From positions 62,001 to 126,000 of the forward strand of contig NZ_PHSN01000013.1 of NCBI RefSeq assembly GCF_002871005.1: a DNA stretch of 64,000 bases, given 5' to 3'. The notes beneath the pieces are model-generated. The model was not told where the DNA came from, did no database searches, and saw only the letters and a list, made by a program, of their open reading frames with translations. This DNA is from Acidimangrovimonas sediminis (GTDB lineage: Bacteria > Pseudomonadota > Alphaproteobacteria > Rhodobacterales > Rhodobacteraceae). Below are positions 1 through 9,440 of the stretch, piece after piece (within the stretch, counting starts at the first letter, position 1; each line of letters begins with the position of its first letter). Both the position numbers and the translations under genes were made by a program.

Positions 1-297
1 ACCGAGCCGAATTTCGGCTACAATGCCGCCGCCATCGCACCCTTCCGCGATTTCGCGCGCGAAAGGGGATGGAGCGTCAGCACCGCCGCACTCGCCTGGG
101 TGCTGTCGCGCGGCGATCACCTGATACCGATCCCCGGCACCCGGACCGCCGAGCATCTGGCCGAATGGGCCCGGGCCGACGAGATCGTGCTGAGCGACGA
201 CGACATGGCGGAGATCGCCCGGCTCCTGCCTGCAGGCTTTGCCCACGGCGATCGCTACAGCGATGCGCAGGCCGTGGGGCCCGAACGCTACAGCTGA
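1..297 (+). CDS. Aldo/keto reductase, C-terminal fragment cut by window edge
   Basis: The reading frame is open from the first base and ends with TGA, giving the last 98 residues. These match the C-terminal part of the aldo/keto reductase barrel. The helix with ALAWVLSRG is followed by IPIPGTR, the family segment that binds the adenosine phosphate of NADPH, and then by an EHL...A helix ending in an LSDDDM stretch. The start and the catalytic Asp/Tyr/Lys/His lie outside the window, so the substrate cannot be judged. The family makes cytosolic NADPH-dependent carbonyl reductases. Confidence 0.85.
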   Translation, partial: TEPNFGYNAAAIAPFRDFARERGWSVSTAALAWVLSRGDHLIPIPGTRTAEHLAEWARADEIVLSDDDMAEIARLLPAGFAHGDRYSDAQAVGPERYS

Positions 298-408
298 CGC
301 GCGCAACCGACGGCCGGCGCGCGACCGACGGCCCCGGCTCCCCCTCGCCGGCGCGACAGGGCATCCCGGGGCATGGCGCACGAGACGCAAGCAGTACGGG
401 GGTCGTTT

Positions 409-936
409 TCAGTTCCCCGTCTTCATGCCGACCGCCTCCATCTGCCCGCCCATCGGCCCGGCCCCGGCCATCGGCCCCTTGCGCTCAAGATCGACGGGCA
501 CGTCCACGGCCACCTTGCCCGCATGCTCGAATTCAAGCGTCACATGCACCACATCGCCCTGCTTCAGCGGATGCTTCAGCCCCATCAGCATGAGGTGATC
601 GCCCCCGCGGGCAAGCATCGCGACGCCGTCGGCCGGCACCGCGATCGCGTCGACCCTGAGCATCGACATCACCCCGTTCGCGCCTTCCTTGTGGGTATGC
701 AGTTCGGTCACGGCGGCGGCGTCGGCGGTCGCGCCGACAAGTCGGTCGGGGGTGGTCGCGGCGTTGCGGATCTCCATGAAGGCGGCGCCGGATTTCGACA
801 TAGGGGTCGAGACCCGGGCATAGGCATCGGTCACGATGATCTCGCCCGCAAAGGCGGGCAGAACACCCGAGGCCGTCGCGATGACGGCCGCAAGAACGGC
901 CGCAGGCGCGGCCAGGATCGGCTTGGGGAAGGTCAT
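409..936 (-). CDS. Periplasmic copper chaperone, PCu(A)C family
   Basis: This 175-residue protein has a signal peptide ending near AFA-GEI (residues 28-33). The copper motif of the family, H-(M)-x10-M-x21-H-x-M, can be placed at His80, Met92, His114 and Met116. The C-terminus is Met/Gly-rich (PMAGAGPMGGQM) and may bind further Cu(I). The family carries Cu(I) to the CuA/CuB sites of cytochrome oxidase. The ATG has a strong ribosome site (GGAGGAGAG) just upstream. The gene lies 36 bp downstream of a small exported CxxC protein on the same strand, so the two probably form a metal-handling operon. Confidence 0.9.
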   Translation of the reverse strand: MTFPKPILAAPAAVLAAVIATASGVLPAFAGEIIVTDAYARVSTPMSKSGAAFMEIRNAATTPDRLVGATADAAAVTELHTHKEGANGVMSMLRVDAIAVPADGVAMLARGGDHLMLMGLKHPLKQGDVVHVTLEFEHAGKVAVDVPVDLERKGPMAGAGPMGGQMEAVGMKTGN

Positions 937-972
937 TCTCTCTCTCCTCCGGAAGGGGTCGTCCTTGGGCTG

Positions 973-1344
973 TCAGGCAGGGACGGGTGCCGGAGGGCCG
1001 CGCGCCTGGGGGCCGGGCCGGGGCCGGGAGCCGCCGGCAACGGCGCCGGCCGGTGCAATCCGGCGGCCGCGCAGGATGGGGCGGAGAAGCTGCGGCGGAT
1101 CGGCCCAGACCGCGGCGACCAGCGCCGGTACGCAATCGGGACAGATATGAACGTGCGGCACCTTGCGGCCATGCTCGTCCATGTAGACGGTGCTCAACCC
1201 GGTGCCGGAGCAGATGACGAGGCGGTCCCCGGGGCCGCGCACCTGCCCCCGCGCCCCGCCAATCGTCATGGCGGCAAGGGCGAGGACGAGCGCAAGGCTC
1301 AGCGACATCAGGATCGCGGGAAGGGGGCGGAGGCGCCGGGTCAT
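973..1344 (-). CDS. Small exported or membrane-anchored protein with HxHxCxxC motif (DUF2946-like)
   Basis: This is a 123-residue protein. A hydrophobic N-terminus (about residues 8-28) is either a signal peptide or one membrane anchor. The middle has HVHICPDC, a His/Cys cluster able to bind a metal and reminiscent of DUF2946 proteins that accompany copper genes. The C-terminal 40 residues are Pro/Arg/Gly-rich and look disordered. I chose the ATG three codons inside the longest frame because the upstream codon is TTG. It precedes the PCu(A)C gene by 36 bp. The copper link is inferred from the motif and the neighbour. Confidence 0.6.
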   Translation of the reverse strand: MTRRLRPLPAILMSLSLALVLALAAMTIGGARGQVRGPGDRLVICSGTGLSTVYMDEHGRKVPHVHICPDCVPALVAAVWADPPQLLRPILRGRRIAPAGAVAGGSRPRPGPQARGPPAPVPA

Positions 1345-1526
1345 GGCGCCCAATCTAGGCGCCCGGCCCCGCGCCGCAAAGCGGCATTTTCACGCGGACG
1401 TGAAGACCACACCGCCCGGGCCGCCCGTCTTGGCCGGCAACGCCGGCATCCCGTCCGGCCGCAGGTTCTGCCGCGGCCTCGAGGCGCCGCCGCGCACCAC
1501 GCTTTGCCAGTGAAGGGCGCAAACGC

Positions 1527-1553
1527 AAAACGGCCCCGCCGAAGGCAGGGCCG
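1527..1553 (-). terminator. Intrinsic terminator after rpmB
   Basis: On the minus strand, about 22 bases after the rpmB stop, a 10-bp GC stem with one G-U pair and a short GAA-type loop is followed by TTTTGCG. This has the form of a Rho-independent terminator. The rest of the 222-bp gap (1354-1575) shows no gene. Confidence 0.75.
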
Positions 1554-1575
1554 GTCATGCGCTTACGCGAAAGGA

Positions 1576-1863
1576 TCAGGCCGCGACCGAAGCCTTGGCG
1601 ATCTCTTTCTTGATCTTCAGCGCCTTCGCCGACAGATCCGCATCCTTCGCCTTGGCGAGGAAAGCATCGAGGCCACCACGGTGGTCGACCGTACGCAGCG
1701 CCGCCGCCGACACGCGCAGCGAGAAGCTGCGGCCAAGCGTGTCCGAGATCAGCGTCACCTCGTTGAGGTTCGGCAGAAACCGGCGCCGGGTCTTGTTGTT
1801 GGCATGGCTGACGTTGTTGCCCGTCATCGGGCCCTTACCGCTCAGTTCGCAGACGCGCGACAT
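1576..1863 (-). CDS. rpmB: 50S ribosomal protein L28
   Basis: This 95-residue protein has the L28 start [16 protein letters not shown] followed by [12 protein letters not shown] and NL...LG. These are diagnostic of bL28 in the large ribosomal subunit. The frame runs 29 codons further upstream, but the family always starts at MSRxC, so I use the ATG at 1863. The C-terminus is Lys/Ala-rich, as usual in alphaproteobacteria. It appears to be transcribed alone and ends at the hairpin at 1527-1553. Confidence 0.97.
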   Translation of the reverse strand: MSRVCELSGKGPMTGNNVSHANNKTRRRFLPNLNEVTLISDTLGRSFSLRVSAAALRTVDHRGGLDAFLAKAKDADLSAKALKIKKEIAKASVAA

Positions 1864-2050
1864 CGTCCTGATCCTTGTCCTGTCCCGGCGCCTGGACGCC
1901 GAATCGTCGATACCAAAAGGCGCCGCCCCCGGGCAGCGCGCCGAATTCATCCGCGCGTCCTAGAGGGAATCCCCGCGGGCGTCAAGCGATTCACCCTGTG
2001 TGAGCGGTGTTTTTGCAGTGCCCGGCGGCGTGGCGGCCTTGCTGCAAGAG

Positions 2051-2082
2051 GCGTATTTGCAGAACAATGAAAGGGCAAGGGG
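2051..2082 (-). repeat. Dispersed intergenic repeat with CATTGTTC/AAATACGC core, copy 1
   Basis: Read on the minus strand, this reads CCTTGCCCTTTCATTGTTC, three bases, then AAATACGC. The same string occurs on the plus strand at 28994-29023 with changes only in the short spacer. It lies in the 298-bp gap between the meaB stop and the rpmB start (1864-2161), on the strand of both genes. The rest of that gap holds nothing I can name. Confidence 0.7.
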
Positions 2083-2161
2083 GGAAAGGGAAAAGGGGAC
2101 GGTGCCGAACGCCGTACGGATGAGGCCGTACGGATGAGGCCCATGCCAAGCGATGGCGCGC

Positions 2162-3142
2162 TCAGCGGCGACCCAGCAGCGCGAGCATCTCCTGCGCGGC
2201 TGCGGTGGCGCTGGTCTCGCCGGCCTGGACCCTGGCACCGAGGCGCGCCAGCGCGTCGCGCGCGGGACCGGGGCGGCGCAGTTCGGCCAGAAGGCCCTCG
2301 CGGACCTCTTCCTCGAACCAGCCGCGGGCCTGCTCGGCGCGATTGCGGTCGAAATACCCCTCGGCGCGGCGCCAGTCGGCCAGCACGGTCATCGCGTCCC
2401 ACGCGGCCTGAAGGCCGGTCTCCTCGACCGCCGAGACGGTCATCGCCCGGGGGTAGCCCTCGGGGTCCTGCGCGCGCTTGCGCAGCAGCCGCAGCGCCCC
2501 CGCGTAATCGGCGCAGGTGCGGGTGGCGGTGGATTTCAGCTCTCCGTCCGCCTTGTTGATCAGGATCAGGTCGGCCATCTCCATGATGCCGCGCTTGACG
2601 CCTTGCAATTCGTCCCCGCCGGCCGGCGCCAGCAGCAGCACGAAGAGGTCGGCCATCCCCGCGACCATGGTCTCGGACTGGCCCACCCCCACCGTCTCGA
2701 TCAGGATCACGTCGTAGCCGGCGGCCTCGCACAGCAGGATCGCCTCGCGCGAGCGGCGGGCGACACCCCCCATCTGGGCCTGGCTGGGCGAGGGGCGAAT
2801 GAAGGCGTTGGGATCGCGCGAGAGGCGTTCCATCCGCGTCTTGTCGCCCAGGATCGAGCCCCCCGAGCGGGCCGAGGACGGGTCCACCGCCAGCACCGCG
2901 ACCTTCAGGCCCTGTGCCGTGAGCATCATTCCGAAGGCCTCGATGAAGGTCGACTTGCCGACGCCGGGGGTGCCGGAAAGGCCGATCCGCAAGGCCTGCC
3001 GCCCTTCGCGGACCAGCCGGTCGGTCAGCGTGGTCGCCTGCGCGCGGTGATCCGCGCGGCCGCTTTCGATCAGCGTGATCGCCCGCGCGAGCGCCCTGCG
3101 GTCGCCTGCAAGGATCCGGTCGGCCATCTCGTCGGTCTGCAT
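2162..3142 (-). CDS. meaB: Methylmalonyl-CoA mutase-associated GTPase MeaB
   Basis: This is a 326-residue G3E P-loop GTPase. The Walker A site GTPGVGKS is at residues 57-64. It is followed by VDPSS, the ETVGVGQSE switch region, and LINKADG, the NKxD guanine-specificity motif. MeaB/ArgK proteins load and protect the adenosylcobalamin enzyme methylmalonyl-CoA mutase in propionyl-CoA metabolism. The mutase is not in the window, but the epimerase mce lies at 40.7-41.1 kb. The frame extends 46 codons upstream without homology; the ATG at 3142 begins the recognisable protein. Confidence 0.92.
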   Translation of the reverse strand: MQTDEMADRILAGDRRALARAITLIESGRADHRAQATTLTDRLVREGRQALRIGLSGTPGVGKSTFIEAFGMMLTAQGLKVAVLAVDPSSARSGGSILGDKTRMERLSRDPNAFIRPSPSQAQMGGVARRSREAILLCEAAGYDVILIETVGVGQSETMVAGMADLFVLLLAPAGGDELQGVKRGIMEMADLILINKADGELKSTATRTCADYAGALRLLRKRAQDPEGYPRAMTVSAVEETGLQAAWDAMTVLADWRRAEGYFDRNRAEQARGWFEEEVREGLLAELRRPGPARDALARLGARVQAGETSATAAAQEMLALLGRR

Positions 3143-3237
3143 CGGGGGCTCCGTCCAGGGGTCGGGCCGTTGTCCCAAGTGTGACCGCGGGTGTCCAGCC
3201 CCCGGCGCAGGGCCGGGGCGAAGAACCCGGGCGCGGA

Positions 3238-3963
3238 TCAGTTGGCAGCCGTCAGTGGCAGGGTACCCGCGCGCAGGCAAAGCCGCACCGGCCGGCCGGC
3301 CGTGCGCAGCGCCAGCGCGCCCTGCAACCCCGCCCCCGGCGCGAGGTCGGTCAACGTCCAGGCCGCCGCATCGTCATGGTCGAGTCGCAGAAGCCGCGCC
3401 GCCGCGTCGACCGTGACCGCGAAACTGTCGAGCGGCAGCGACAGCCCCTGCCCCACCGCCTTTACCAGCGCCTCCTTGCGGGTCCAGAGCCGGAAGAAGG
3501 CGGTCTCGCGCGCAGGCCCCCGAAGGCCGCGTAGCGCCGCCGCCTCGGCGGGGGCGAAGAAGCGCTCTGCAACCTCGGGTTCCACCGCACGGTGCGCCTC
3601 GATGTCGAGGCCGAGGGGCAGATCCGCGTCGCAGACGGCCAGCGCGGCCCAGCCGCCCGCATGCGACAGGTTGAACGCCGGACCGCCGGGAAGCGACGGC
3701 TTCCCCTGCGGACCATAATGGAACGTCAGCGCGGCGGGATCCGACCCGAGATAGCCCGCCAGCACCCGGCGCAACCCGGCGCGGGCGGCGCGAAAGGCCA
3801 TGGCATCGGGGGCACGAACGAAGCGCGCGGCGCGGGCTTCCTCGTCGGCCGAAAGGGGGCCGGCGGGCGCCGCGGGGTCCAGCCGCCAGAACCAGAGGTC
3901 CACCCCAACCGCCGCGCCCTGCGCCGCCGCACGCGCGCGATCGCCGGGCAGCGCGCGGATCAC
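3238..3963 (-). CDS. 4'-phosphopantetheinyl transferase (Sfp type)
   Basis: This 241-residue cytosolic enzyme has all Sfp-family signatures. FNLSH is at 97-101, GLDIE with the Mg ligands Asp120 and Glu122, and [12 protein letters not shown] at 160-171 with Glu164 and Lys168. Such enzymes move phosphopantetheine from CoA to a serine of a carrier protein (PKS, NRPS or aryl/acyl carrier). The start overlaps the stop of the upstream glycosyltransferase (ATGA), so it is translationally coupled to the polysaccharide operon. No carrier protein is visible in the window, so its target is unknown. Confidence 0.9.
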   Translation of the reverse strand: MIRALPGDRARAAAQGAAVGVDLWFWRLDPAAPAGPLSADEEARAARFVRAPDAMAFRAARAGLRRVLAGYLGSDPAALTFHYGPQGKPSLPGGPAFNLSHAGGWAALAVCDADLPLGLDIEAHRAVEPEVAERFFAPAEAAALRGLRGPARETAFFRLWTRKEALVKAVGQGLSLPLDSFAVTVDAAARLLRLDHDDAAAWTLTDLAPGAGLQGALALRTAGRPVRLCLRAGTLPLTAAN

Positions 3964-5123
3964 TCGCCCGCCATCCGCAGCGCGGCGCTGCCGGTGTCGT
4001 CGAAGCCGATGCCGGCCAGCGCAGCGCCGATGCCGCGGCGGAACGCGCCCTCGTCGAAGCGCCGCGCCCGCGCCACCAGCAGCGCGGGGTCGGGATCGGC
4101 GACCGGGGCGCGTTCGAACCGCGACACCGCGTCGATCAGCGCCTCGACCGATTGTTCGTGGAAGAAGAGGCCGGTCGCACCCTCCTCCACTGTGTCGAGT
4201 ACGCCACCGCGGCCATAGGCGATCACCGGGCGGCCCGAGGCGATGGCCTCGACCGGGACGATGCCGAAATCCTCCTCTCCCGGGAACACCAGTGCCTTGC
4301 AGCGCGCGAGGTGGCGGCGGAGTTCATCGAACGGCACCTTGCCGAGAAAGGTGACATTGTCGCCCGCCCGGGCCCGCAGCTGCCGCACCGTCTTGTCGGG
4401 GCCGCCGATGACCAGCAGCTTGCGGCCCATGCGGGTGAAGGCCTCGACCGCCAGGTCGGGGCGCTTGTAGGGGGCCAGTTCTCCCGCCCAGAGGTAGTAA
4501 TCGCCCAGCTCGGCCCGCGGCGCGGGGGCGAAATCGCCGACCGCCACCGGCGGGGCCACCACCTCGGCCTCGCGGCGCCAGTATTTCGCGATCCGCTGGG
4601 CGACATGGCCGGAATTGGCGACGAAGCCGTCGACCCGCGCGGCCGAAGTCACATCCCATTGCCGCAGGCGGTGCGCCATCATCGGCATCAGCGCCCGCGT
4701 CACCACGCCCGCCCCGCCGCGGTAGGTGTGGTACTGGTCCCAGAGGTAGCGCATGGGCGAGTGGCAATAGCACAGATGGGGCGCGTCGGGCGGCGCGATC
4801 ACCCCCTTCGCCGGCCCCGCCTCGGACGAGATGATCAGGTCGTAGCCGCCGAGGTCGAGCTCCTCCAGCGCGCGGGGCATCAGCGGCAGGTACCTCTGGT
4901 ACATCCGCGCGGCCATCGGCAGGCGGCCGATCCGGGTCTCGACGATCCGGTGCGCGCCGATGACCGGGCCGACGGCACCCGGCACGTGGACATGGGTGTA
5001 GATATCGGCCTGCGGGAACATCCGGCAGAGCGATTCCAGCACTTTCTCGCCGCCGCGCATCCCCACCAGCCAGTAATGGATCAGCGCGACGCGCGGGGCA
5101 GAGGCGGAGGCAGCGTCGAACAT
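3960..5123 (-). CDS. Glycosyltransferase, GT4 family
   Basis: This is about 387 residues with a GT-B fold. The N-terminal domain opens with VALIHYWLVGMRGGEKVLE. The C-terminal domain has YLWAGELAPYKRPDLAVEAF, a donor-sugar region, and EEDFGIVPVEAIASG, the GT4 E-x7-E retaining motif. It probably adds a sugar to the lipid-linked repeat unit of the surface polysaccharide. The chosen ATG at 5123 lies four bases after the autokinase stop. An in-frame ATG at 5150 would overlap that gene by 23 bp. Neither has a good ribosome site, so coupling to wzc translation is likely. Confidence 0.85.
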   Translation of the reverse strand: MFDAASASAPRVALIHYWLVGMRGGEKVLESLCRMFPQADIYTHVHVPGAVGPVIGAHRIVETRIGRLPMAARMYQRYLPLMPRALEELDLGGYDLIISSEAGPAKGVIAPPDAPHLCYCHSPMRYLWDQYHTYRGGAGVVTRALMPMMAHRLRQWDVTSAARVDGFVANSGHVAQRIAKYWRREAEVVAPPVAVGDFAPAPRAELGDYYLWAGELAPYKRPDLAVEAFTRMGRKLLVIGGPDKTVRQLRARAGDNVTFLGKVPFDELRRHLARCKALVFPGEEDFGIVPVEAIASGRPVIAYGRGGVLDTVEEGATGLFFHEQSVEALIDAVSRFERAPVADPDPALLVARARRFDEGAFRRGIGAALAGIGFDDTGSAALRMAGE

Positions 5124-5127
5124 CCGC

Positions 5128-7479
5128 TCAAGCCGAATATTCGTAGCCATGGGCGTAGACGTCCGGGCTCATCCGCGGATCGACCCGGGTGAAAACGGTG
5201 CCCGCCATGTGAAGCCCCGCCTCCTCGCAATCGCCAAGGCCCTTGGCCACCGCCTGCCGCGCCGTCGCATTCCAGCGCACGAGGTAGAGGCTGGCATCCA
5301 CCGCCTGCCCGATCACCAGCGCATCCGACACCGCGAGCATCGCCGGCGCGTCGACCAGCACCAGATCGTACTTGCGCTTGAGCGTCTCGAACATCGGTTC
5401 AAGCCACTCGGCCGCCAGCTCGTCCGCCACGTCGGGGCGTCCTCGGGCCGCCGCGAGCACGTCGAAGCCGAGATCCTCGTCATGGTGGATCGCCTCGCCC
5501 AGCCCGCAATCGTTGGCGATGAACGAGGCGAAGTCCCGCTCGTCCTGCCAACCGAACAGCTTGTAGAGCATCGAGCGCCGCAGGTCGCAATCGACGACGA
5601 TCACCTTCTTGCCGGCGAGCGAGGCCATCCGCGCCAGCGCCAGCACCGTCGTCGTCTTGCCCTCGCCCGGGGTCGAGGAGGCCAGCATCACCGACCGCGA
5701 CCCATCGCGCCCGCCCTGTGTCAGAAGCGCAGTACGCAGGTGGCGGATCCGCTCGGCATAAAGGCCATAGGGGTTCTGGGCCAGCTCGCGCCAGGCCCCC
5801 AGCGGCGATTTCCACCCGCCTTCGGGGATCGCGGCCATCACCGGCAGCCCGGTTTCCTGCTCGAGATCGGGCAGACTGCGGAAGGCGGACCCGGTAAGCT
5901 CGAGAAAGAAGATCAGGCCGGTGCCGAACAGCAGGCCCAGGAACCCGCCCATGATCACCAGAAGCTTGGTGCGCGGCGAGGACGGCGAGGTGGTGAATTC
6001 CGCCTGCTGGATGATCCGCGCGTCGGGGCGCTGCATCTGCTCCTGCGTCTGCGTGTCGGTCAGTCGCGAGAGAAGCTGCTGATAGGCCGACTGCGCCGCA
6101 CTCGCCTGACGCTCCAGCGCACGCAGCCCGATCGTCGATTTGGACAGCGACACCACCCGCGCCTCCATCGTCTTGATCGACTTCTCCAGCGACGTCTCGC
6201 GGATCGAGGCGATGTCGGCATCGTTCTTGCGCTGCGCGATGAGCTTCTGCACCTCCTCGTTGAGGTCGTGCTGCACGCCCTTGATCTCCGCCGCAAGGCG
6301 AACTCGCTCAGGGTGCTCGGGGCCGTAGTGCTGGGCCCAGATCGCATCCTGGCGTTGCAGGTCCATCAGCTTGGAGGTCAGCGAATCCAGCGTGGTCGAG
6401 GTGACGATCGAGGTCACCGCCTGCAACCCCTGCGACTTCACCACCTGCTGGATACGGTCGTAGCGGGCCTGCGCCGCGATCTGGTCGGCCCGGGCCGTGA
6501 CCAGCTGGTTGTTCAGCTGCCCCAGCTGCTGGCGTGCGGCATCCAGCGTGCCGCCGTCGACCAGCAGGTTCTCGGCCCGGAACTTCTCGACCTTCGCCTC
6601 GGCCTGCGCCACCTGGTTCTGGAGCTCCTTCACACGGTCGGACAGGAACCTGGTCGCATTCTGGGCCGAAGCGGTGCGGCCGGCGACCTGCAGCTTGATG
6701 TACTGGTCGGCCAGCGTGTTCGCCAGAAGCTGCGCCAGCACCGGGTCGGGGTTAGAGATCGCGATGTCGAGGACATAGGATTGGCCCTCGCGGCTGACGC
6801 TCAGCTGCTTGTCGATGGCCCAGACAAGGCGCTGCATCTTCATCTGCTCGGGCGTCAGCACCGGCGCGCCGGGGATCGGCTTGTCGCTGCCGCCCTTGCC
6901 CAGAAGCCCCTTTACCGCGCTGATCGCGCGCGAGATCGGCGACGGCGCATGATTGGCGGGGTCCATCGACGAGAGCCGGTCCATGCCGATCGCCCGGATC
7001 GCGTTCTGGACCAGCACGTTCGACTGCAGTACCGCGACCTCGCTCAGCACCACCTGGTCGTTGAGCTGAAGATCCTGCTGCGGCTGCGAGGATTGCGCCT
7101 GGCCGGTGACCTGGGCCTGACGGGTCTCCAGCATGACCTTGGCCAGACCGGTGTAGGTGGGGGTCATCAGCCGGGTCGCGCCGAAGGCCAGCACGGCGCC
7201 GATCAGCAGCCCGGCGATCGCCACCCGCCGCCGGCGCCACAGCATCCGCAGAAGCTCGCGAACGTCGACGCGGTCGGGTTCGTGCGGTGTCGGGCCGTTG
7301 CCCCTGCGCCGCGGGCCGCCGCCGCTGCCGCGACCTCCACCGTAGCCGCCCCCATCGCGGCCACCGTCGTCACGCAGCGTATCATAGCCACGATTGCGCC
7401 CGCGCCCCGGTCCACCCGGCGCCCCGTCCAGCACCCGCCCCAACGGCCCCGTCTCGAAGGGCAGCACCCTGCTGTTCAT
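5128..7479 (-). CDS. Polysaccharide co-polymerase / tyrosine autokinase (Wzc/GumC type)
   Basis: This is a 783-residue inner-membrane protein. Residues about 20-62 form an Arg/Gly-rich, probably disordered cytoplasmic tail. The first membrane segment follows at about 83-103, then a Wzz domain with long periplasmic coiled coils, a second membrane segment (LLVIMGGFLGLLFGTGLIFF) and a cytoplasmic BY-kinase. The kinase has STPGEGKTT (Walker A), VIVVDCDLRRS (Walker A') and LVLVDAPAML (Walker B). The tail YAHGYEY is a short tyrosine cluster that may be autophosphorylated. It would control chain length and export. I used the ATG at 7479 because GGGAGAG precedes it. A 259-bp promoter region (7480-7738) lies upstream. 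Confidence 0.92.
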   Translation of the reverse strand: MNSRVLPFETGPLGRVLDGAPGGPGRGRNRGYDTLRDDGGRDGGGYGGGRGSGGGPRRRGNGPTPHEPDRVDVRELLRMLWRRRRVAIAGLLIGAVLAFGATRLMTPTYTGLAKVMLETRQAQVTGQAQSSQPQQDLQLNDQVVLSEVAVLQSNVLVQNAIRAIGMDRLSSMDPANHAPSPISRAISAVKGLLGKGGSDKPIPGAPVLTPEQMKMQRLVWAIDKQLSVSREGQSYVLDIAISNPDPVLAQLLANTLADQYIKLQVAGRTASAQNATRFLSDRVKELQNQVAQAEAKVEKFRAENLLVDGGTLDAARQQLGQLNNQLVTARADQIAAQARYDRIQQVVKSQGLQAVTSIVTSTTLDSLTSKLMDLQRQDAIWAQHYGPEHPERVRLAAEIKGVQHDLNEEVQKLIAQRKNDADIASIRETSLEKSIKTMEARVVSLSKSTIGLRALERQASAAQSAYQQLLSRLTDTQTQEQMQRPDARIIQQAEFTTSPSSPRTKLLVIMGGFLGLLFGTGLIFFLELTGSAFRSLPDLEQETGLPVMAAIPEGGWKSPLGAWRELAQNPYGLYAERIRHLRTALLTQGGRDGSRSVMLASSTPGEGKTTTVLALARMASLAGKKVIVVDCDLRRSMLYKLFGWQDERDFASFIANDCGLGEAIHHDEDLGFDVLAAARGRPDVADELAAEWLEPMFETLKRKYDLVLVDAPAMLAVSDALVIGQAVDASLYLVRWNATARQAVAKGLGDCEEAGLHMAGTVFTRVDPRMSPDVYAHGYEYSA

Positions 7480-7738
7480 TCCGTCACTCTCCCACGAGGC
7501 AACAAGCCTCGGCACCGCCCGGGACATGGCGGAACGCCCGGGCTGACGGCGTACGGAGCGGAGGGCCCCCGCCCCCGCGCCCGCGCGCACCCCGCCCGTC
7601 GGCACCCACTGCCGCACCCCGGTCCGCCCATAGTCGCAGGATCGGCGGCTTCGTCAAATTTTTGCTTTATTTCCCTCGATCTAGTCGACTCTCAGACCAC
7701 AATACCGCAACCCTTGCGGGATTGGCCCGTATGCGGGG

Positions 7739-9190
7739 TCAATCGGCGACGCGGCGCCACATTTCCGCCTTGGATGATTCTCTTGCCGCACCGCGGCTGA
7801 GGCCGGTGGCAAGCCCGGCCATCGCAAAGAACAACATGCCCAGATCCGGCGTCGGCGCCGTCAGCATCGCCGAGACGAAAAGCGCGAGGCAGCCGGACTT
7901 CAGCGCCCCGATCACCGCCGCGCGCCCGGCATCCGTCTCGGCCCGCGCCGGCAGCCAGGCCATCGCCGCCACCAACGCAAGAAAGATCGAGGTACCGATG
8001 AAACCGATGCTGCCCAGGCTCGCCAGCACCCAGTTCGAGGCCCGCATCGACCCCAGCCCCGCGCCGACCCCCCAGGTGTCGATGAAATTGGCCCAGGCCT
8101 GTGTGTTCCAGCTCATCCGCTCCACGCCCGAGGAGGTGCCCATCTTGTCGAAGAGCGCCCGGTCGAGGAAGGCCGTGACAGGCGGCAGGACGGCGTAGCA
8201 GACCGCTAGCGCGACCCCGGCCATCAGCACCGCCCCCACCGCCGCGACCGACACGCCCACGGCGCGGCGGCTGACCGTGCGCCCACCGCCGCTGGCGATC
8301 CGCACCGCGGCATAGCCCACGAGGAACACCACCGCCGAGACATAGGCCGAGGACGAGGTCGACCTGAGCAGCGCGACCGTGGTCAGGAACAGCGCCCACC
8401 CGGTCCGCCGCGACCGCCCCTGCACAAGCCACATGTGCAGCCAGAACCCGAACAGCCCCAGCGTGTAATAGCCGAAGGCCGAGGCCTCGGGGAAACCGCC
8501 CACCATGCGCTTGATGCCGACCATCTTGTCGCCGGCGAGGATCGCGTAATTCGCGGTCCGGATGACGTCGAGCGCCTTCGGCTGCCCCGCCGCCGCGGTC
8601 AGCACGTCGAGCCAGCCGAGCCCCACGTTGACGAAGGTCGCCACCGCGATCGCCGTCAGCACCCGGTCGCCATCGGGCCGCAGCCGGAACACCGTCGCCA
8701 GCGCGAAGAACGCCGCCGCGTCGAGCATGATGCGGAACAATTGCGTGAGGTTGCCGTTGGTCGCGTGCAGCGGCACCTCGACGATGCCGGTGGCGTTGTT
8801 CACCCGGCTCAGGCCGAAGACGCTGGTCGCGCCCTGGAACAGCCGCGGGTAGAACAGCGCCGAGACGACGCAGACCACCACCAGAAGCAGCATCCAGAAC
8901 CCCGGCTGATAGGCGCGCATCGTGCCCACAAGGCGGTTGGGCGCGTCCGGCTGCACCCAGAGCAGCGCGAACAGCATCAGCGCGCCGAGGTCGCTTACCA
9001 GGATCGAGGCCCCGCCCGCCGCCGGCAGGTTGAACGCCGCCGCCGCGCCGAAGGGGGTTGCCGCGAGGAACACCCACAGCCCCCGGTAGGGTCCCTTGAT
9101 CGCCAGCATCAGCAGCATCAGGAAGGCAAGCGCGGTGGAGGGGACGATCTGCATCTGGATCCGGGCTGGTCTGACGGTCGGCGCCAGCAT
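7739..9190 (-). CDS. Multi-spanning membrane protein, O-antigen ligase / polysaccharide polymerase-like
   Basis: This is about 483 residues with roughly ten to eleven predicted hydrophobic helices. There is a large polar loop before KRMVGGFPEASAFGYYTLG, and an Arg-containing segment GVERMSWNTQAW followed by a GVGAGLGSMRASNW loop. That arrangement is seen in Wzy/WaaL-type O-antigen polymerases and ligases. In this cluster it is the best candidate for the step that joins repeat units. Possible ATGs are at 9190 and 9154, neither with a clear ribosome site. It is divergent from the glycosidase at 9441. The function is inferred from topology and context. Confidence 0.65.
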   Translation of the reverse strand: MLAPTVRPARIQMQIVPSTALAFLMLLMLAIKGPYRGLWVFLAATPFGAAAAFNLPAAGGASILVSDLGALMLFALLWVQPDAPNRLVGTMRAYQPGFWMLLLVVVCVVSALFYPRLFQGATSVFGLSRVNNATGIVEVPLHATNGNLTQLFRIMLDAAAFFALATVFRLRPDGDRVLTAIAVATFVNVGLGWLDVLTAAAGQPKALDVIRTANYAILAGDKMVGIKRMVGGFPEASAFGYYTLGLFGFWLHMWLVQGRSRRTGWALFLTTVALLRSTSSSAYVSAVVFLVGYAAVRIASGGGRTVSRRAVGVSVAAVGAVLMAGVALAVCYAVLPPVTAFLDRALFDKMGTSSGVERMSWNTQAWANFIDTWGVGAGLGSMRASNWVLASLGSIGFIGTSIFLALVAAMAWLPARAETDAGRAAVIGALKSGCLALFVSAMLTAPTPDLGMLFFAMAGLATGLSRGAARESSKAEMWRRVAD

Positions 9191-9440
9191 AGCGGCGCCG
9201 CCACGAAAGGCGAGAGCGCGACCGGAGAACAGTCTTTCCCCGGCCCAGGACCGAACGGTCCGCCCCACAGCCCCCGGACAGGTGGACCGGGAATGGCATT
9301 CGGCGCGGCGGGCCAGCTCCGCGGCGCGTCCGGTTCCCCGCCCTGCACGCGCGGGGCATCAGATGGTAGGCCCGACCCACTCGCACGATAGCGCGTTGCC
9401 TCCGGCGGCGCGGCATGTCTAACTTCCGGTTCGACGTTCG

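Noticed and set aside
1355-1558. 67-codon minus-strand frame between rpmB and the CxxC protein gene
   Set aside because: It overlaps the rpmB terminator, is Arg/Gly/Ala-rich, and has no ribosome site or recognisable feature.
5149-7800. 883-codon plus-strand frame opposite the Wzc-type gene
   Set aside because: It is a mirror frame of a well-supported kinase, with implausible His/Arg/Gln/Leu composition.
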